Source of the DNA: UBA11524 sp964464815
Lineage (GTDB): Bacteria; Bacillota; Clostridia; Christensenellales; Aristaeellaceae
Length of the DNA: 7,894 nt
Direction of reading: 5' to 3'
Assembly: GCA_964464815.1 (NCBI GenBank)
Contig: CAYXHF010000065.1
Coordinates: 1 to 7,894 of the forward strand
Shown here: piece by piece, positions 5,495 to 7,894 of the stretch
Numbering within the stretch: position 1 is the first letter of the stretch
Layout: each line of letters opens with the position of its first letter
The notes under the pieces: generated by a model
Told to the model about the DNA's origin: nothing
Database searches by the model: none
Seen by the model: only the letters and a program-made list of their open reading frames with translations
Translations under genes and position numbers: made by a program

Positions 5495-6997
5495 ATGGCT
5501 TTCATTTCCACCCGCGGTGGCGACAGCGTCACGGCATCTCAGGCCATTCTGCGCGGCCTCGCGCCCAATGGCGGTCTGTATGTTCCCGAGCAGTTCCCGC
5601 ACCTGACGCTTGATGACATTGCGGCACTGACCGACATGGACTACCGCCAGCGCGCGCTGACGATTCTCAGCGGCTATCTGGATGATTTCACCGCCGAGGA
5701 GCTTTCCCGCGCCATTGCCAGCGCCTATGATGCCGCCAAGTTTGATGATGCGGCGATTGCGCCGACCAAGCGTCTGAACGACAACACGCACGTGCTGGAG
5801 CTGTTCCACGGCCCGACGCTTGCCTTCAAGGACATGGCCCTGCAACTTTTGCCGCACCTGACGACGCTTTCTGCGCGCAAGAATGGCGAAAACCGTGAGG
5901 TTGCCATCCTCGTGGCCACCAGTGGCGACACCGGCAAGGCCGCACTCGAGGGCTTCAAGGATGTACCCGGCACGTCCTGCACCGTCTTCTATCCGACCGA
6001 CGGCGTCAGCGATGTGCAGAAGCTGCAAATGACCACCACCGGTGGTGACAACACGCACGTCATTGCCATCAACGGCAATTTTGACGATGCCCAGTCCGGT
6101 GTCAAGACCCTATTTGGCTCTGACGCCTTCCACCAGCAGGTGCAGTCTCGCGGCAAGGTGCTTTCCTCCGCCAACTCCATCAACTTCGGCCGCCTTGTGC
6201 CGCAGATTGTCTACTACTTCTCCGCCTACGCCGATTTGCTTTCGCAGGGCGCGATTGCGTTGGGTGATGCGGTGAACTTTGTCGTGCCTACTGGCAACTT
6301 CGGCAACATTCTGGCCGGCTACTACGCCAAGCAGATGGGTCTGCCGATTGCCAAGCTCCTTTGCGCGTCCAACCGCAACAACGTCCTGACCGATTTCTTC
6401 CAGGGCGGCACGTACAACACGAATCGTCCCTTCCACAAGACGACCTCGCCCTCGATGGACATCCTGATTTCCTCCAACCTGGAGCGTTTGCTCTTTGAAT
6501 GCGCTGACCGCGACGGTGCGCAGATTGCCACCTGGATGCAGCAGCTCAAGCAGGACAGCGCCTACACCGTGGGTCAGGCGCATCAGGAATGGCTCCTGCG
6601 CTCCTTCGCCGCCGGTTGTGCCGACGACAACGACTGCGCCGACGAAATTGCCCAGGTCTTCACCCAGTATCATTATTTGATGGACACGCACACGGCCGTC
6701 GCCAGCCGCGTCCTGCGCAATTACCGCGCCGAAACGGGCGACACGACGCCGACCGTCATCGTCTCCACCGCCAGCCCGTACAAATTCGCCGCTGACGTGC
6801 TGACTGCCGCCGCTGGTGCGGATGCTGCCGACGGTCTGGATGCCTTTGGCTGCTCCGATTGCCTGGCGCAGCTCTCTTCCCTGCCCGTCCCGCAGCAGGT
6901 CACTGCCCTGCGCACCCTTCCGATTCGCCACAAGGCTCACTGCGAGAAGGATGCCATGGCGCAGGCTGTGCTTGCCGCCTTCGACGCGCAGGCGTAA
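5495..6997 (+). CDS. thrC: Threonine synthase
   Basis: This pyridoxal-phosphate enzyme performs the last step of threonine synthesis, converting O-phospho-L-homoserine and water to L-threonine and phosphate in the cytoplasm. The 500-residue product begins FISTRGGD, the typical start of the longer threonine synthase class. Visible landmarks are the cofactor-binding lysine K112 in FHGPTLAFKDMALQ, the SGDTGKAA loop (143-150), SANSINFGR (225-233), VPTGNFGN (264-271) and TSPSMDILISSNLERL (317-332). All are intact, so the enzyme should be active. The ATG at 5495 is chosen over in-frame upstream starts (TTG 5366, ATG 5459) because it matches the family start and has AGGAG at 5480-5484, ten bases upstream; the earlier starts would also place the leader hairpins inside the gene. 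Codon use is strongly biased (nearly all lysines AAG). The next gene begins 25 bases later without a terminator. No homoserine kinase or homoserine dehydrogenase gene is in the window. Confidence 0.97.
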   Translation: MAFISTRGGDSVTASQAILRGLAPNGGLYVPEQFPHLTLDDIAALTDMDYRQRALTILSGYLDDFTAEELSRAIASAYDAAKFDDAAIAPTKRLNDNTHVLELFHGPTLAFKDMALQLLPHLTTLSARKNGENREVAILVATSGDTGKAALEGFKDVPGTSCTVFYPTDGVSDVQKLQMTTTGGDNTHVIAINGNFDDAQSGVKTLFGSDAFHQQVQSRGKVLSSANSINFGRLVPQIVYYFSAYADLLSQGAIALGDAVNFVVPTGNFGNILAGYYAKQMGLPIAKLLCASNRNNVLTDFFQGGTYNTNRPFHKTTSPSMDILISSNLERLLFECADRDGAQIATWMQQLKQDSAYTVGQAHQEWLLRSFAAGCADDNDCADEIAQVFTQYHYLMDTHTAVASRVLRNYRAETGDTTPTVIVSTASPYKFAADVLTAAAGADAADGLDAFGCSDCLAQLSSLPVPQQVTALRTLPIRHKAHCEKDAMAQAVLAAFDAQA

Positions 6998-7022
6998 ACC
7001 ACCCCATCAGGAAAGGATTAAC

Positions 7023-7571
7023 ATGAACAACACGGACATGCTTTTTGTCCAAAAGAAGCTCAACAATCTCATCGGATGGTCACTGACCTCCATCCACCGC
7101 GACAGTGACCTCCTCTGTCTGGATTTCGCCGATACCACCGACTTATCGCTCAACCGCCATGAGCAAGCCCTGCACATCCAATGCTACCACCGTCTCTGCC
7201 GTGACGGCCACGTCATTTTGGCCCGCAGCGACTACTTTCAGCCCTCCGAGGACATGTGGCAGCAATGGCGGGAGCAAGGCTTAGAGGAGGACGTCATTCC
7301 CGACACCTACCGTTGCGACGAAGTCGGTGCGAACCGTCTGGACGACCGCATCGCCGCCCTGGAGGAAGAAATCAGCGTCACGCACCACACCTACACGCTT
7401 CGTGCGGTCATGGTAGACTCCATCGGCGACCTGACGCTCTGCTTTGACAACGGTGCCGTCTGGAGCGTTCTGATTGACACCTCCGGCGGCGAAGAATGCT
7501 GGCGTTACCTCTCCGGCGACGGCGAAGCCTTACACCTTGTCATCTACAGCGACGGCATCGAATGCGAATAA
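7023..7571 (+). CDS. Conserved-looking protein of unknown function, co-transcribed with thrC
   Basis: I do not recognise a named function. The 182-residue acidic, soluble protein has no signal peptide, membrane segment or catalytic motif that I can see. Notable segments are LIGWSLTSIHRDSDLLCLDF (16-35), ALHIQCYHRL (49-58), SDYFQP (69-74), NRLDDRIAAL (104-113), GDLTLCFDNG (135-144), EECWRYL (157-163) and HLVIYSDGIE (171-180). From memory, this order, with an LHvQcpWRl-like and a WR.F-like motif, resembles small hypothetical proteins found in many bacteria, some near polymorphic-toxin immunity genes, but I cannot confirm that here. The two ends look alike (a strand reading D-L-x-L-x-F, then a polar turn, then a W/H-containing strand), suggesting two related halves. 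The ATG at 7023 is preceded by AGGAAAGGA (7009-7017). It lies 25 bases after thrC with no terminator between, and a strong terminator follows, so thrC and this gene probably form one transcript. Confidence 0.85.
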   Translation: MNNTDMLFVQKKLNNLIGWSLTSIHRDSDLLCLDFADTTDLSLNRHEQALHIQCYHRLCRDGHVILARSDYFQPSEDMWQQWREQGLEEDVIPDTYRCDEVGANRLDDRIAALEEEISVTHHTYTLRAVMVDSIGDLTLCFDNGAVWSVLIDTSGGEECWRYLSGDGEALHLVIYSDGIECE

Positions 7572-7604
7572 CCAGCTTCTTTGATTTTCCCAACAAAACT
7601 CACC

Positions 7605-7636
7605 AAGCGGCGCCCACACCGGGTTGCCGCTTTTTT
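7605..7636 (+). terminator. Rho-independent terminator of the thrC transcript
   Basis: AAGCGGC (7605-7611) pairs perfectly with GCCGCTT (7626-7632). CCC/GGG (7613-7615 with 7621-7623) can extend the stem past a small bulge. The T run occupies 7631-7636. It lies about 34 bases after the stop codon of the last gene. Confidence 0.88.
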
Positions 7637-7698
7637 CAATACAAGCATCAACTTCTGAAACGCCCCACCAATTCTCCGAGCCTCCGGTTGTAACAAAC

Positions 7699-7894
7699 AA
7701 AGTCAAGCCGCATCGAAGGAATCCGAAGGGTTCCAAGGGGCGACCGGAAAGCCCCTTGGTTGCCGCATGCCAAGTCAAGCCGCATCAAAGGAATCCGAAG
7801 GAGTCCAGAGGGCGACCGGAAACCCCTCTGGTTGCAACATGCCAAGTCAAGCCGCATCAAAGGAATCCGAAGGAGTCCAGAGGGCGACCGGAAA
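7699..7894. repeat. 72-bp tandem repeat array with conserved hairpins, running off the window
   Basis: Three units with an exact 72-base period: 7699-7770, 7771-7842, and 7843-7894 (cut by the window end). Units 2 and 3 are identical over the 52 bases available; units 1 and 2 differ at 11 of 72 positions. Before the array, CTCCGGTTGTAACA (7682-7695) resembles the tail of a unit (CTCTGGTTGCAACA), so a decayed half-unit is probable. Each unit can form a hairpin around an invariant GACCGGAAA loop: CCAAGGGGC/GCCCCTTGG in unit 1 (7733-7741 with 7751-7759) and CCAGAGGG/CCCTCTGG in unit 2 (7805-7812 with 7824-7831). A smaller hairpin, GGAATCC-GAA-GGGTTCC (7718-7734), precedes it in unit 1. No gene is supported in the roughly 320 bases from 7572 to the end. 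The continuous minus-strand frame through the repeats reflects the 72-base (24-codon) period and is not called as a gene. Confidence 0.9.

Noticed and set aside
6110..6940. Minus-strand 276-codon open frame within thrC
   Set aside because: It is antisense to conserved threonine synthase motifs, and such frames arise from GC-rich codon bias.
7699..7894. CRISPR array
   Set aside because: The 72-base units are contiguous tandem copies with no unique spacers of regular length and no cas genes nearby.

Overview
The window reads as chromosomal DNA from a moderately GC-rich Gram-positive anaerobe of the class Clostridia, most likely an Oscillospiraceae-type gut bacterium (Faecalibacterium/Gemmiger-like). 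This placement is inference. It rests on AGGAGG-type ribosome sites, an AddB-type (not RecBC) nuclease subunit, a roughly 500-residue threonine synthase, and small dispersed-type hairpin elements between genes.

Layout. (1) Bases 138-965 on the minus strand encode a PHP-fold metal-dependent phosphoesterase. (2) A gene-free stretch of about 400 bases separates it from the divergent addB. It holds the PHP-gene promoter, a two-hairpin repeat-like element that contains a plausible promoter, and an extended -10 promoter just before addB. (3) addB (1403-4735, plus) encodes the nuclease/scaffold subunit of the AddAB recombination-repair enzyme, with intact RecB-family nuclease and iron-sulfur motifs but a badly degraded N-terminal P-loop. 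No addA lies next to it. (4) A 136-residue P-loop protein of unknown function (4853-5263) has its own promoter and a strong terminator. (5) A leader of about 155 bases, with a long hairpin, an overlapping terminator and a third perfect hairpin, precedes thrC (5495-6997). (6) Twenty-five bases after thrC comes an unrecognised 182-residue protein (7023-7571), probably co-transcribed, ended by a clear terminator. (7) The right edge (7699-7894) is the start of a 72-bp tandem repeat array. Each unit can fold into hairpins, and the array runs off the window.

The genes do not form one pathway. They are a phosphoesterase, a double-strand-break repair subunit, a small ATPase-like protein, an amino-acid biosynthesis enzyme and an orphan. 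The strongest unexplained signals are the tandem repeats, whose hairpin stem differs between units by two compensatory base-pair changes, and the possible attenuator in front of thrC. I found no phage, plasmid, CRISPR, toxin-antitoxin or defence island, and nothing that clearly amounts to a new system.
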